From: Candidatus Methylomirabilota bacterium
GTDB taxonomy: Bacteria; Methylomirabilota; Methylomirabilia; Methylomirabilales; 2-02-FULL-66-22
Direction: 5' to 3'
Assembly: GCA_016209735.1 (NCBI GenBank)
Contig: JACQVN010000030.1
Span: forward strand, 1 to 64,000
DNA length: 64,000 nt
The translations under genes were made by a program, and so were the position numbers. The number at the start of each line of letters is the position of its first letter. The first letter of the stretch is position 1. Below the pieces are notes generated by a model. That model worked only from the letters and a program-made list of their open reading frames with translations. It was not told the DNA's origin and did not search any database. Positions 43,212 to 51,915 of the stretch are shown here, in pieces.

Positions 43212-43875
43212 TATGGGGAAGCGCTCTAGAAACAGCCTACGCCTAAGCGTCATTCCGAGTCAATCCGAATCCCGGCCCGCCCTCAGCCCGCGCCGGAATA
43301 CCAGCCAGGAAGGGATACGGCCGGTGAATCTTCAACGAATTTTGGCCCGAGATATTTTGGGGGAATGCCGTTTCTGGGGCTCGGCCTGGGCGTTTCTCCG
43401 TCCGGTTCCTGTTCCCGGCGCCCTACCTGTCTCCCCTCTTCCCCCCTGCCCAACGCGCCCCTCCGGGACTTGCCCAGGTGCTCCCTGCTCACCCTTCCTG
43501 GATCCGGGCGTCTAAGGATTGGCCTTCGCTGACACTGGCCCGACCTTCCCCCTCGCCCGTGCCGTCCTGTGGGTCCGCTGGTCCCACTCCGCAATCAGCG
43601 CAGTCCAGCCGATCCTTTGGCCTCTGTTGCTGTTCCAGGCCGGCCAGGTTGGCCGATCTCGGAGTGGCGGCTACCTTGTGGGGGCGTTCAGCGGCTTGAT
43701 GTCTCCCCCCCCCTCGTGGCGGGGACCGGGGTTGCCGGTTGCCCGATGTGCGTCGAGCGTAGTTGCGGAGCGCCCCTCACGTGGTCGCCGACGTACTACA
43801 CTAGTACCCGGTCCGGCCCCCGCCTCCGGGGGAGGCCAGCCCGATCCTCCCCCGGATTTTCCGCTTGCGCGGGGC
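43212..43875. other. Right end of the element, no convincing gene
   Basis: Contains the third copy of the ~75-bp repeat (about 43340-43412, core GATATTTTGGGGGAATGC) and Pro/Ser-rich, low-quality frames. A plus-strand frame running from 43519 into rpsO crosses the attachment site and is considered spurious. Confidence 0.4.
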
Positions 43876-43904
43876 TTGCATTTCCTGCCTCGAAATGGTA
43901 ATTT
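43876..43904 (+). promoter_or_regulatory. Element-borne promoter pointing to rpsO-pnp
   Basis: TTGCAT at 43876-43881, a 17-bp spacer and TAATTT at 43899-43904, reading out of the element through attR toward rpsO 136 bp away. Since the insertion separates rpsO from the upstream infB-ribF operon, such an outward promoter could replace lost readthrough. Inferred from sequence match only. Confidence 0.45.
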
Positions 43905-43952
43905 TTGCCACCCTGTTTCCCTTAAGTTCCCGCCAGTTACGCCCCTTCAAGG

Positions 43953-43970
43953 CAGAATGGACTTTACAGG
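43953..43970 (+). other. attR core (18-bp direct repeat, right)
   Basis: CAGAATGGACTTTACAGG, identical to 29223-29240. In the frame of ribF it reads GAA-TGG-ACT-TTA-CAG-GGG-TAG, i.e. the probable original ribF C-terminus (EWTLQG-stop). GGTAATTT(TT)GCCA-like sequences flank it at 43897-43910 and 43985-43996, possible accessory integrase sites. Confidence 0.88.
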
Positions 43971-44039
43971 GGTAGGCCCCTATGGTAATTTCGCCAATTG
44001 CCAAGAATTCACACTGGGCTCGAAAGGAGGGGAGCGATC

Positions 44040-44309
44040 ATGCCCAAGGAATGGTCGAACAAGGGAGAAGTCATCGGGCAATACCGCCGGCACGATACGG
44101 ACACCGGTTCGCCCGAAGTGCAGATCGCCCTCCTCTCGGGGCGCATCGGGTACCTGACCGAGCACCTGAGCGTTCATAAGAAGGACCACCACTCGCGGCG
44201 CGGCCTCCTCATGCTGGTCGGCCGGCGGCGGAAACTGCTGGACTACTTGAAGATCAAGGACATGGACGGCTACAAGCGAGTCATCGAAAGGCTAGGCATT
44301 CGCAAATGA
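44040..44309 (+). CDS. rpsO: 30S ribosomal protein S15
   Basis: An 89-residue S15: [60 protein letters not shown] and RRKLLDYLK. It binds the 16S central domain and, in enterobacteria, its own mRNA. The ATG at 44040 follows AAAGGAGGGGAGCG. It overlaps pnp by ATGA. It normally follows ribF directly, which marks where the island entered. Confidence 0.97.
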   Translation: MPKEWSNKGEVIGQYRRHDTDTGSPEVQIALLSGRIGYLTEHLSVHKKDHHSRRGLLMLVGRRRKLLDYLKIKDMDGYKRVIERLGIRK

Positions 44310-46471
44310 CGTTTCGCGCAGAACTCACGCTGGAGGGGCGCCCGCTCAGCATCGAGGTGGGACGGGTGGCCCGGCAGGCCGACGGCGCGGCATGGATCCG
44401 GTACGGGGACACCGTCGTCCTGGTGACGGCGGTGGCTTCCAAGGAGGCCCGGGAAGGGATTGACTTCTTCCCGCTCACCGTGGATTACCAGGAAAGGGCC
44501 TACGCGGCCGGCAAGATCCCGGGCGGATTCTTCAAACGCGAGGGACGGCCGCACGAGAAGGAGACCCTGACCTCGCGCCTCATCGACCGCCCTGTCCGCC
44601 CGTTGTTCCCCAAGGGCTACCACCAAGATGTCCAGATCATTGCCACGGTGCTGTCCGCGGACATGGAGAACGATCCCGACGTCCTGGCGGTGCTGGGGGC
44701 CTCGGCGGCCCTGACCGTTTCCCCCATTCCCTTCCATGGGCCTCTGGGGTGCGTGCGGGTGGGCCGCCTCGACGGCCGCCTGGTGGTGAATCCCACCTAT
44801 GCCCAGTTGGACCAGAGTGACCTGGAAGTGGTCCTGGCGGGCACGGAATCGGCCATCGTCATGGTGGAGGGCGGCGCCAAGGAGGTCTCGGAGGAGATCC
44901 TGCTGGAGGCGTTCCTGCACGCGCATCGCGCCATGCAGCCGATCATCAAGATGCAGCGAGAGTTGGCGGAGCAGCTCGGCATCGCCAAGGCCCCCTTCGA
45001 CGCTCCGCCGGTGGAGCAGGCCCTGCAGGCCCGCCTGGAGGCGTTCTGCCATTCCCGCCTGCGGGAGCTGGTCCAGGAGCGGGAAAAGGAGGCCCAGCGG
45101 GCGCGCCGCAAGGCGCTCCTGGAGGAGGCCATGATCGCCCTGGCGGCCGAGTCGGACGCCGCCAAGCTGCAGCTCATGGACCTCTTCGAGGAGCTGGAGA
45201 AGCGCGAGATGCGCCGGCTCATTCTGGACGAGGGTCGACGAGCCGATGGGCGCGCCGTCACGGACGTGCGGCCCATCAGTTGTGAGGTGGGGGTGCTCCC
45301 CCGCACGCATGGCTCGGCGCTCTTCACGCGCGGGCAGACCCAGGCGTTGGCCACCACGACCCTGGGGACCTCCGAGGACGAGCAGCGGCTGGACGAACTG
45401 GAGGGAGAGAGCTTCAAGCGGTTCATGCTGCACTACAATTTTCCTCCCTTCTCGGTGGGGGAGGTGAAGATGATGCGGGGGGCGTCTCGGCGGGACATCG
45501 GCCACGGAGCGTTGGCGGAGCGGGCCATCCTGCCGGTCTTGCCGGGCAAGGAGGAGTTCCCCTACACGATCCGCATCGTCTCGGACATCCTGGAGTCGAA
45601 CGGCTCTTCCTCCATGGCCACCGTCTGCGGGGCCAGCCTCTCGCTCATGGATGCGGGGGTGCCGATCCGCGCCGCGGTGGCCGGCGTCGCCATGGGCCTG
45701 GTGAAGGAGGGGGACCGGACCGCGGTCCTCACCGACATCCAGGGCCTGGAAGACCACCTGGGGGACATGGACTTCAAGGTGGCCGGCACCAGGAGCGGCG
45801 TGACCTCCATCCAGATGGACATCAAGATCCAGGGGATCACCGAGGCCGTCCTCCGCCAAGCGCTTCACCAGGCCCACCAGGCGCGCCAGCAGGTCCTGGG
45901 AAGCATGGGCTCGGCCCTGGGCGGGCCGCGGCCGGCCCTCAGCCCCTTCGCCCCCCGCATCATCTCCTTCAAGATCCCGGTGGACAAGATCCGCGAGGTC
46001 ATCGGTCCCGGCGGGAAAGTCATCCGCGGGATCGTGGAGCAGACCGGGGCCAAGATCAATATCGAGGACGACGGGACCGTGGCCATCGCCTCCGTGGACG
46101 AGGCCGCCGCCCAGAAGGCCATGGACATCATCGGAAAGATCGTCGAGGTCCCCGAGGTGGGCAAGGTCTACTCGGGCAAGGTCGTGAAGATCATGGAGTT
46201 CGGAGCCTTCGTGGAGATCCTCCCCGGGACGGACGGCCTCCTGCACATCTCGCAGATCGCCCGCGAGCGGATCAAGCGGGTGGAGGATGTCCTCAAGGAA
46301 GGGGACGAGGTCATGGTCAAGGTGCTCGAGGTGGACAAGGCGGGGAAGATCCGGCTGAGCCGTCGCGAGCTGTTGCCGGATCCCGGCCCGCCGGCGAACG
46401 ACGATCCCCCCGCTTCCCCGTCTGAGGGGTCCGGGCGCACCCGGGGAGGGAGAAAGCCATCCGGACGCTAG
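44306..46471 (+). CDS. pnp: Polyribonucleotide nucleotidyltransferase (PNPase)
   Basis: A 721-residue PNPase, 3'-5' phosphorolytic exoribonuclease. It has two RNase PH domains ([32 protein letters not shown]; second with [16 protein letters not shown] and the catalytic-region [17 protein letters not shown]), a helical linker, a KH domain ([20 protein letters not shown], around residue 565) and an S1 domain ([19 protein letters not shown]). A short Pro/Ser/Arg tail ends the protein. It is coupled to rpsO by ATGA. Confidence 0.97.
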   Translation: MTFRAELTLEGRPLSIEVGRVARQADGAAWIRYGDTVVLVTAVASKEAREGIDFFPLTVDYQERAYAAGKIPGGFFKREGRPHEKETLTSRLIDRPVRPLFPKGYHQDVQIIATVLSADMENDPDVLAVLGASAALTVSPIPFHGPLGCVRVGRLDGRLVVNPTYAQLDQSDLEVVLAGTESAIVMVEGGAKEVSEEILLEAFLHAHRAMQPIIKMQRELAEQLGIAKAPFDAPPVEQALQARLEAFCHSRLRELVQEREKEAQRARRKALLEEAMIALAAESDAAKLQLMDLFEELEKREMRRLILDEGRRADGRAVTDVRPISCEVGVLPRTHGSALFTRGQTQALATTTLGTSEDEQRLDELEGESFKRFMLHYNFPPFSVGEVKMMRGASRRDIGHGALAERAILPVLPGKEEFPYTIRIVSDILESNGSSSMATVCGASLSLMDAGVPIRAAVAGVAMGLVKEGDRTAVLTDIQGLEDHLGDMDFKVAGTRSGVTSIQMDIKIQGITEAVLRQALHQAHQARQQVLGSMGSALGGPRPALSPFAPRIISFKIPVDKIREVIGPGGKVIRGIVEQTGAKINIEDDGTVAIASVDEAAAQKAMDIIGKIVEVPEVGKVYSGKVVKIMEFGAFVEILPGTDGLLHISQIARERIKRVEDVLKEGDEVMVKVLEVDKAGKIRLSRRELLPDPGPPANDDPPASPSEGSGRTRGGRKPSGR

Positions 46472-46491
46472 GCGAGCCGTTCCACAAGGAG

Positions 46492-47700
46492 GTGCTGCCG
46501 AACGGCCTGATCGTCCTCACAGAGCGAATGCCCCAGGTCCGCTCGGTCTCCATCGGCCTGTGGGTTCGCGCCGGCTCCCGCTGGGAGCCGGGCTCGGCCG
46601 CGGGCATCTCCCACTTCATCGAGCACCTGCTCTTCAAGGGCACCACGTCCCGCAGCGCGGAGGATATCGCCCGGGCCATCGACAGCGTTGGCGGGACGCT
46701 GGACGCCTTCACCTCCCGCGAGAATACCTGCTTCTTCGCCAAGGTCCTGGGGGAGCATCTCCCGCTGGCGGTGGACCTGTTGAGCGACCTCCTCCGGCAT
46801 CCGCGCCTCGACCCGGACGACCTGGAGAAGGAGCGTCGGGTCGTCCTCGAAGAGATCAAGATGGTGGAGGACGACCCGGACGACCTGATCCACGATCTGT
46901 TCGCCGAGCGGTTCTGGGCGGGCCATCCCCTGGGCCGCTCGGTGCTGGGCTCCCGGGGGACCCTGGCGGCCATCACGCGGGAGGCGGTGCTCCAGCACCT
47001 TCATGACTACTACCAGCCCGACCGGGTGGTGGTGGCCGCCGCCGGCGACCTGGAGCACGGCCGGGTGGCGGACCTGGTGCAGGCCGCCCTGGGGGATTGG
47101 CGCGGGACCTCCGCTCTCGTCAACGGCTCGGCCCCTGTCTGCCAGCATACCGCGCACCACGAGGAGCGGGATTCCGCCCAACTTCACCTGGTGCTGGGGG
47201 TGGAGGGGTTGCCGTACGGGCACGCCGACCGGTGGGCCTTTTACCTGCAGAACGCCATCCTGGGAAGCTCCATGAGTTCTCGCCTCTTCCAGGAGATCCG
47301 CGAGAAGCGCGGCCTGGCCTACTCCATCTATTCCTATCAGGCCTCCTTCCAGGACTCGGGGCTCATGGCGGTCTACGCCGGCACGAGCCCGGAGTCCTAT
47401 CGGCAGGTCGTCTCCCTCATTCTGGAAGAGTGCCGCCGGCTCAGCCAGGAGCCGGTGGACCTGGAGGAATTCCGCCGGGCCAAGGCGCAGCTCAAGGGGA
47501 ATCTCCTCCTGGGTTTGGAGAGTACCAGCAGCCGCATGACCCGGCTGGCCAAGGCGGAGATCTATTTCCAGCGCGCCGTCGACCTGGATGAGATCATCCA
47601 GAGCATCGACGGCGTCACCCCTGAAGCCTTCGCCGCGCTGAATCGCTCCGTTTTTCGGCCCGATCGGTACGGGCTGACCACCATCGGCCACCTGCCCTAG
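46492..47700 (+). CDS. M16 family zinc protease (processing-peptidase-like)
   Basis: An M16B-type peptidase with the inverted zinc motif HFIEH (His41, Glu44, His45 from the GTG at 46492) and the distal Glu in EKERRVVLEEIKMVEDDPDD. KRGLAYSIYSY-like sequence in the second half is typical. It commonly follows pnp in many bacteria. Homology appears to begin before the GTG (in-frame FHKEVLPNGL), but no ATG, GTG or TTG exists between the pnp stop region and 46492; an ATC at 46459 with GGGAGGGAG upstream is the only candidate. The N-terminus is therefore uncertain. Confidence 0.88.
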   Translation: MLPNGLIVLTERMPQVRSVSIGLWVRAGSRWEPGSAAGISHFIEHLLFKGTTSRSAEDIARAIDSVGGTLDAFTSRENTCFFAKVLGEHLPLAVDLLSDLLRHPRLDPDDLEKERRVVLEEIKMVEDDPDDLIHDLFAERFWAGHPLGRSVLGSRGTLAAITREAVLQHLHDYYQPDRVVVAAAGDLEHGRVADLVQAALGDWRGTSALVNGSAPVCQHTAHHEERDSAQLHLVLGVEGLPYGHADRWAFYLQNAILGSSMSSRLFQEIREKRGLAYSIYSYQASFQDSGLMAVYAGTSPESYRQVVSLILEECRRLSQEPVDLEEFRRAKAQLKGNLLLGLESTSSRMTRLAKAEIYFQRAVDLDEIIQSIDGVTPEAFAALNRSVFRPDRYGLTTIGHLP

Positions 47701-47708
47701 GAGACACC

Positions 47709-48623
47709 GTGGAGAGCGTCAAGCTGATCGCCAGCGGACTGCAGTTTCCGGAAGGTCCCGTGGCGATGCGCGACGGGTCGGTGATCTTCGCCGAGATCCG
47801 CAGCGGCGCGGTCAGGCGCGCGGCGCCCGACGGAACGCTTTCGCTCGTCGCGCACTGCGGGGGCGGTCCCAACGGGTTGGCCATCGGGCCCGATGGCGCC
47901 CTGCACGTCTGCAATAACGGCGGCAACACCTATCCCCCGGATCAATTTGTCGCCCTCGGGCCGGCCAAGGATTATGCGGGCGGTTGTATCCAGCGCGTCG
48001 ATCTCGCCACCGGCGAGGTCCGCGTGCTGTACCGGGCCTGCGGCGGGAACCGCCTGTCCTCGCCGAACGACCTGGTCTTCGATGCGCATGGCGGCTTCTA
48101 CTTCAGCGACATGGGGAAGAGGCGGGCCAGGGATCGCGATCACGGTGCGCTCTACTACGCGCTGCCGGACGGCTCGAGCATTGCGGAAGTTGCCTTCCCG
48201 ATTCAAGCGGCCAACGGGGTCGGCCTGTCGCCGGATGGCCAGACCGTCTACGTTGCCGAGACGGAAACCTCGCGGCTTTGGGCTTTCGACATCATCGAGC
48301 CCGGCCGGGTCAAGAAGTATCCATTCCCGTCCCCGCACGGGGGCCGGCTGGTCTGCGGCCTGCCCGGCTTCCAGCGATTTGATAGCCTTGCCGTCGACCA
48401 GCAAGGCAACATTTGTGTGGCGACCTTGGTCACCGGCCATATCACGGTCATCGCTCCGAGCGGGGCAGTGGTGCGCCAGGTGAAGGTGCCGGATACCTAT
48501 GTCACCAACATCTGCTTCGGCGGCGATGACTTGCGCACCGCATACATGACCCTCTCCGGCGTCGGGCAATTGGTTTCGCTGCCCTGGCCCGAGGCCGGAC
48601 TGAAGCTCCACTTCAGCGCATAA
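47709..48623 (+). CDS. SMP-30/gluconolactonase-family protein
   Basis: A 304-residue six-bladed beta-propeller of the SMP-30/gluconolactonase/LRE group. Metal-site motifs are the early FPEGPVAMRDGSVIFAEI (Glu), the middle RLSSPNDLVFDAHGGFYFSD (Asn) and NGVGLSPDGQTVYVAETE. Likely a lactonase for a sugar or other hydroxyacid lactone; the substrate cannot be read. The GTG start at 47709 is 8 bp after the M16 stop. It may begin the catabolic cluster that continues to the Tct transporter. Confidence 0.85.
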   Translation: MESVKLIASGLQFPEGPVAMRDGSVIFAEIRSGAVRRAAPDGTLSLVAHCGGGPNGLAIGPDGALHVCNNGGNTYPPDQFVALGPAKDYAGGCIQRVDLATGEVRVLYRACGGNRLSSPNDLVFDAHGGFYFSDMGKRRARDRDHGALYYALPDGSSIAEVAFPIQAANGVGLSPDGQTVYVAETETSRLWAFDIIEPGRVKKYPFPSPHGGRLVCGLPGFQRFDSLAVDQQGNICVATLVTGHITVIAPSGAVVRQVKVPDTYVTNICFGGDDLRTAYMTLSGVGQLVSLPWPEAGLKLHFSA

Positions 48624-48854
48624 TCCCATGCCCCATGATCCTGGTCCCGCGACATGCCGGGGGGCTGCCGCCGCGGCCATCTTCGCCCCCCCTCGGGGGG
48701 CACCAGGCGGCGCACAAGGATGGCAGGAAGCCGTCGCCTGCGGCCTGTCCTCCGGAACATCCTGGAGATCGGGGGAGGCGGGAGAGCACACGGTGCCGCG
48801 CGGAGGAGGATGGCGCCGGCGTAGCGAAGTCCCTTGCGGAAGGAGGATCCCCGT

Positions 48855-49040
48855 ATGACCACGGAACCGAAGCATATCCCTGAGCAGTCGCGGAGCCTGG
48901 CCGGGCTCCAGGAGGCCGTCGTGGCCCGGGACGTGCCCGGGGGGGCCACCCGGATCGGGGCCGGCGGCTACGGCCGCGACGCCCTGGAGGGGGTGGCGCT
49001 GGCCCGGCAGCTCGTGGCCCCGGAGGCCCCCCATGCTTAG
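48855..49040 (+). CDS. Small hypothetical protein before the methyltransferase gene
   Basis: A 61-residue frame starting MTTEPKHIPEQSRSLAGLQE, with AGGAGGA upstream, and overlapping the next ATG (49033) by 8 bp. Its C-terminal part is Gly/Ala-rich (GGATRIGAGGYGRDALEG). No family is recognised. The good ribosome-binding site and overlap suggest a real coupled gene or a leader. The 231 bp before it hold no recognisable riboswitch. Confidence 0.45.
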   Translation: MTTEPKHIPEQSRSLAGLQEAVVARDVPGGATRIGAGGYGRDALEGVALARQLVAPEAPHA

Positions 49041-50418
49041 CCTCCTGGAGATCGCCGAGCGGTCCCAGAAGGGGCCCAAGATGGACGAGCGGGCCTGGGA
49101 CATGGCGCTCTTCCGGACGATGACCGCCCTCGCCAAAAAATACGACATCCAGTATCCCTCGGAGCGTCCCTTCGTCAACCTGGACGACTCGCTTCCCCCG
49201 CGGGCCTTCGAGGCCGCGGTGGAGTTCCTGGCCACCGCGGGTGTCTACTGCGTCTCCACCGGTCGCGTCATCCACTTCACCGAAGAGGAAGTCCGCCAGG
49301 CCGCCCGCGAGGCGCCCAGCCGGGTGATTGTGGGCGAAGGCCGCGACCAGCGGGTCATCACCCAGAAGAAAGTGGAGGGCACCGAGCCCCTCAACCACTG
49401 CGGCGCCCACCACGCCCCCTTCTCCGAAGAGCTCGCGCCCCTCGTGGTGAAGAACTTCGCCCAGATCCCCCGCGCCGACTACCTGGAGGGGTTCAACTTC
49501 GCCGCCGTGGACGGCCGGGAGATCTTCGGGCCGCCGATGGAAGCCTACGCGGCGAAGCGCGAGCTTGCCTGGATGCGGGAGGGGGTCCGGAAGGCCGGCC
49601 GCCCCGGCATGGCCATCTGCTACTACCCCATCAACACGCGGGCTTCGACCATGCTCGCCCCGCTGGACCCCGTCGCCGGGTTGCGCCGGACCGACGGCGT
49701 GATACTGTCCCCGCTCCCGGATATCAAGGTGGAGACCGACCTGCTGACCGCGGCCATCGTGTACGAGGACTACGGCTGCTTCCGGATCAACCATGGCGCC
49801 CTGGCGTTGGTCGGCGGCTTCTGCGGGGGAGCCGAAGGCGCGGTCATCGAATCCGTCGCCAGGACGCTGACCGGCTGCCTTGTCTATCACGCCTCCTTCG
49901 CGTTCCCGGGCGTCCAGTCCAGCCGGAACACGACGGCCAAGACGATTGTCGCCCGGGACCCCAACCTGCTCTGGGCAACCTCCGTCGCGCATCAGACCGT
50001 GAACCGCTGGAGCAACGTCATTTGTTTCTACCCGACCTCGGGAGCTTGCGGGCCCGGGACCCGCTCGGTCCTGGTGGAGCATGGCATGATTGCCATCCTC
50101 TGCGCGGTCAACGGGGCGAACGTCGGCCATGGGCGCCAGCACCGGGCCCGCATGAACGCCGCCCAGGATCCGCTGATGAAGGAGTGGGTGGTGGAGGTGT
50201 CCGACGCCGTCCTCCGTATGCGGCTGACCCGGGAGAAGGCCGACCGGATCCTGCGGAGCCTGTACGCGCTGGTGGGGGGGAAGCCCGTGGAGCGGGGCGT
50301 GGAGGACATCCGGGAGTGTTACGACCTGGTGAACCACCGGCCCAGCCCGGAGTACCTGCGTCTCTACCTCCGGGTGAAGGAGGAGTTCGCCCGGCTCGGG
50401 TTGCCGCTGAACCCGTGA
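49033..50418 (+). CDS. MtmB-family (monomethylamine) methyltransferase-like protein without pyrrolysine
   Basis: A 461-residue protein similar to archaeal monomethylamine:corrinoid methyltransferase MtmB: AGVYCVSTGRVIHFTEEEV, RKAGRPGMAI, LVGGFCGGAEGAVIESVA, CFYPTSGACGPGTRS and the C-terminal ECYDLVNHRPSPEYLRLY. In methanogens a UAG-encoded pyrrolysine lies just after the GRPGM segment; here that stretch (YYPINTRASTMLAPLDPVAG) is all sense codons. It resembles the non-Pyl MttB-type enzymes that demethylate other quaternary or methylated amines to a corrinoid protein, but no corrinoid-protein gene is nearby. The substrate is unknown. Confidence 0.78.
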   Translation: MLSLLEIAERSQKGPKMDERAWDMALFRTMTALAKKYDIQYPSERPFVNLDDSLPPRAFEAAVEFLATAGVYCVSTGRVIHFTEEEVRQAAREAPSRVIVGEGRDQRVITQKKVEGTEPLNHCGAHHAPFSEELAPLVVKNFAQIPRADYLEGFNFAAVDGREIFGPPMEAYAAKRELAWMREGVRKAGRPGMAICYYPINTRASTMLAPLDPVAGLRRTDGVILSPLPDIKVETDLLTAAIVYEDYGCFRINHGALALVGGFCGGAEGAVIESVARTLTGCLVYHASFAFPGVQSSRNTTAKTIVARDPNLLWATSVAHQTVNRWSNVICFYPTSGACGPGTRSVLVEHGMIAILCAVNGANVGHGRQHRARMNAAQDPLMKEWVVEVSDAVLRMRLTREKADRILRSLYALVGGKPVERGVEDIRECYDLVNHRPSPEYLRLYLRVKEEFARLGLPLNP

Positions 50419-50650
50419 CGGTGCGCTCCGGGGTGGGGTCATCGGGCGCCCGCAGGCGCGGGTGGCCGGTGGATCCGGCGCCCCCGCCGGGGGGGAGGCC
50501 TGACTCCCCTTGGACCGCGGCCCACCAGAGTCCATGGCCCACCCATCTCCCCGACACCTGATCTGGCCGCCGGTCCGCCGGACGGGGCGACGGGGGCCGT
50601 TGCGCCCGAAAAACAGATTCCTCTTACCGGATCGAAGCGGGGAGTGAAGC

Positions 50651-51913
50651 ATGCTCGAACGGAGACAGGAGAACCCAGCAGGCGCTTCCAGCGAGCAGGC
50701 GAAGCCGGCGCACGCCCAGACGGCATTGGCTGGGGTCCGGGTGGTGGATCTCAGTCAGTTCGAGGCCGGGACCTCCTGCACCCAGATGCTGGCGTGGCTG
50801 GGTGCAGACGTGATCAAGGTCGAGCCGCCGACCACGGGCGAGCAGGGCCGGGGCGTGAATGCGACCAGCGGCTATTATTTCATGGTGCTCAACGCCAACA
50901 AGCGCAGCGTCACGTGCAACCTGAAGAGCGAAAAGGGGCGCGAGCTGCTGTGCGGTCTCATCCAGCGGTCTGACGTCTTCATCGAGAACTTCGGCCCCGG
51001 CGTGATCGAGCGGCTGGGCTTCGGCTATGACGCGGTGCGCACGATCAATCCCCGCATGATCTACGCGCAGATCAAGGGCTTCCCCCCGGATGGCCCCTAC
51101 GCAAGCTATCTGGCGTTCGACATGGTCGCACAGGCCACCGGGGGCTCCATGTCGGTCACCGGGTTTCCGGGCAACCGCCCGGTCAAGCCCGGCGTCAATG
51201 TGGGGGACACCGGGGCAGGCCTGCACGCCGCGATCGGGATCCTGGCCGCGCTTCACCAGCGCCAGTCGACCGGGAAGGGTCAGCGCATCGAGATCGCCAT
51301 GCAGGAGGCGGTCACCAACTTCGGGCGCATCGCCTTTGCGGCGCAGGCGCTCCTCGGCACGCCGGCGCCGCGCACGGGGAACCAGAGCATTCTCACCACC
51401 ACCGCGCCGAGCGAGGCGTACCCCTGCAAGGGAGGCGGCCCCAACGATTACTGCTATATCTATACCACGCGCGCCGGCAATCATCACTGGGACCGGCTGC
51501 GGAAGCTCATGGGGCGCGAGGACCTGGCGAAGGATGACCGCCTGGCCACCCCGGAAATGCGGGCCAAGAACGCGGAAGCCGTGGACGCCGTCGTGTCGGA
51601 GTGGACGCGACAGCACGACAAGCGGACGGTAATGAAGCTGGCCGCGGAAGCGGGCGTCCCCGCCGGCGCCGTGTTCGACACGATGGAGCTGACCCACGAT
51701 CCTCACCTGCGACGGCGCAGGACCATGGTGACGATCCATCATCCTGAATACGGCGAATTCACCATGCCCGGCAATCCGATCAAGATGTCGGGGTCGGAAG
51801 TCGAGGTGCAGCCTGCGCCGATGCTGGGCGTCGACAACCAGCGCATCTACGGCGAGATGCTTGGGCTCACGCCCGCCGATCTCGCTCGGCTCCGGCAAGA
51901 AGGGGTGATCTGA
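50651..51913 (+). CDS. Class III (CaiB/BaiF) CoA transferase
   Basis: A 420-residue family III CoA transferase: VRVVDLSQFEAGTSCTQMLA, WLGADVIKVEPP, NANKRSVTCNLKSEKGREL, the catalytic aspartate in VNVGDTGAGLHAA (Asp186), and GVPAGAVFDTMELTHDPHL. It moves CoA between carboxylic acids such as formate/oxalate, carnitine or aromatic acids; which one is unknown. It lies directly before a TctC/TctB/TctA transporter, suggesting that an imported carboxylate is activated here (inference). Confidence 0.88.
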   Translation: MLERRQENPAGASSEQAKPAHAQTALAGVRVVDLSQFEAGTSCTQMLAWLGADVIKVEPPTTGEQGRGVNATSGYYFMVLNANKRSVTCNLKSEKGRELLCGLIQRSDVFIENFGPGVIERLGFGYDAVRTINPRMIYAQIKGFPPDGPYASYLAFDMVAQATGGSMSVTGFPGNRPVKPGVNVGDTGAGLHAAIGILAALHQRQSTGKGQRIEIAMQEAVTNFGRIAFAAQALLGTPAPRTGNQSILTTTAPSEAYPCKGGGPNDYCYIYTTRAGNHHWDRLRKLMGREDLAKDDRLATPEMRAKNAEAVDAVVSEWTRQHDKRTVMKLAAEAGVPAGAVFDTMELTHDPHLRRRRTMVTIHHPEYGEFTMPGNPIKMSGSEVEVQPAPMLGVDNQRIYGEMLGLTPADLARLRQEGVI

Positions 51914-51915
51914 CC

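Larger units (their letters stand above)
29223..43970. mobile_element. Integrated element (~14.7 kb) in the 3' end of ribF
   Basis: The conserved order ribF-rpsO-pnp is broken here by 14.7 kb flanked by an exact 18-bp direct repeat. The interior encodes a tyrosine integrase abutting the left repeat, a ribbon-helix-helix protein, an AlpA-like protein, a Prim-Pol replication protein, XRE and ImmA regulators, a toxin-antitoxin pair and unknown cargo. Most genes are on the minus strand, opposite to the host. No virion, packaging or conjugation genes are recognised, so a phage satellite or mobilisable island is the best fit (inference). Whether it still excises is uncertain because the integrase is frameshifted. 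Confidence 0.9.

Noticed and set aside
29223-43970. Complete prophage or ICE
   Set aside because: No terminase, portal, capsid, tail, lysis, relaxase or type IV secretion genes were recognised; satellite or mobilisable island fits better.
43519-44157. A plus-strand frame running from the element through attR into rpsO
   Set aside because: It crosses the attachment site and overlaps rpsO in another frame; Pro/Arg-rich and without homology.
48624-48854. Cobalamin or other riboswitch before the methyltransferase gene
   Set aside because: No GCCACTG-type B12 box or recognisable aptamer arrangement was found; only GC-rich minor stems.
49033-50418. Pyrrolysine (in-frame UAG) in the MtmB-like gene
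   Set aside because: The frame has no internal UAG; the stretch equivalent to the Pyl site is sense codons throughout.
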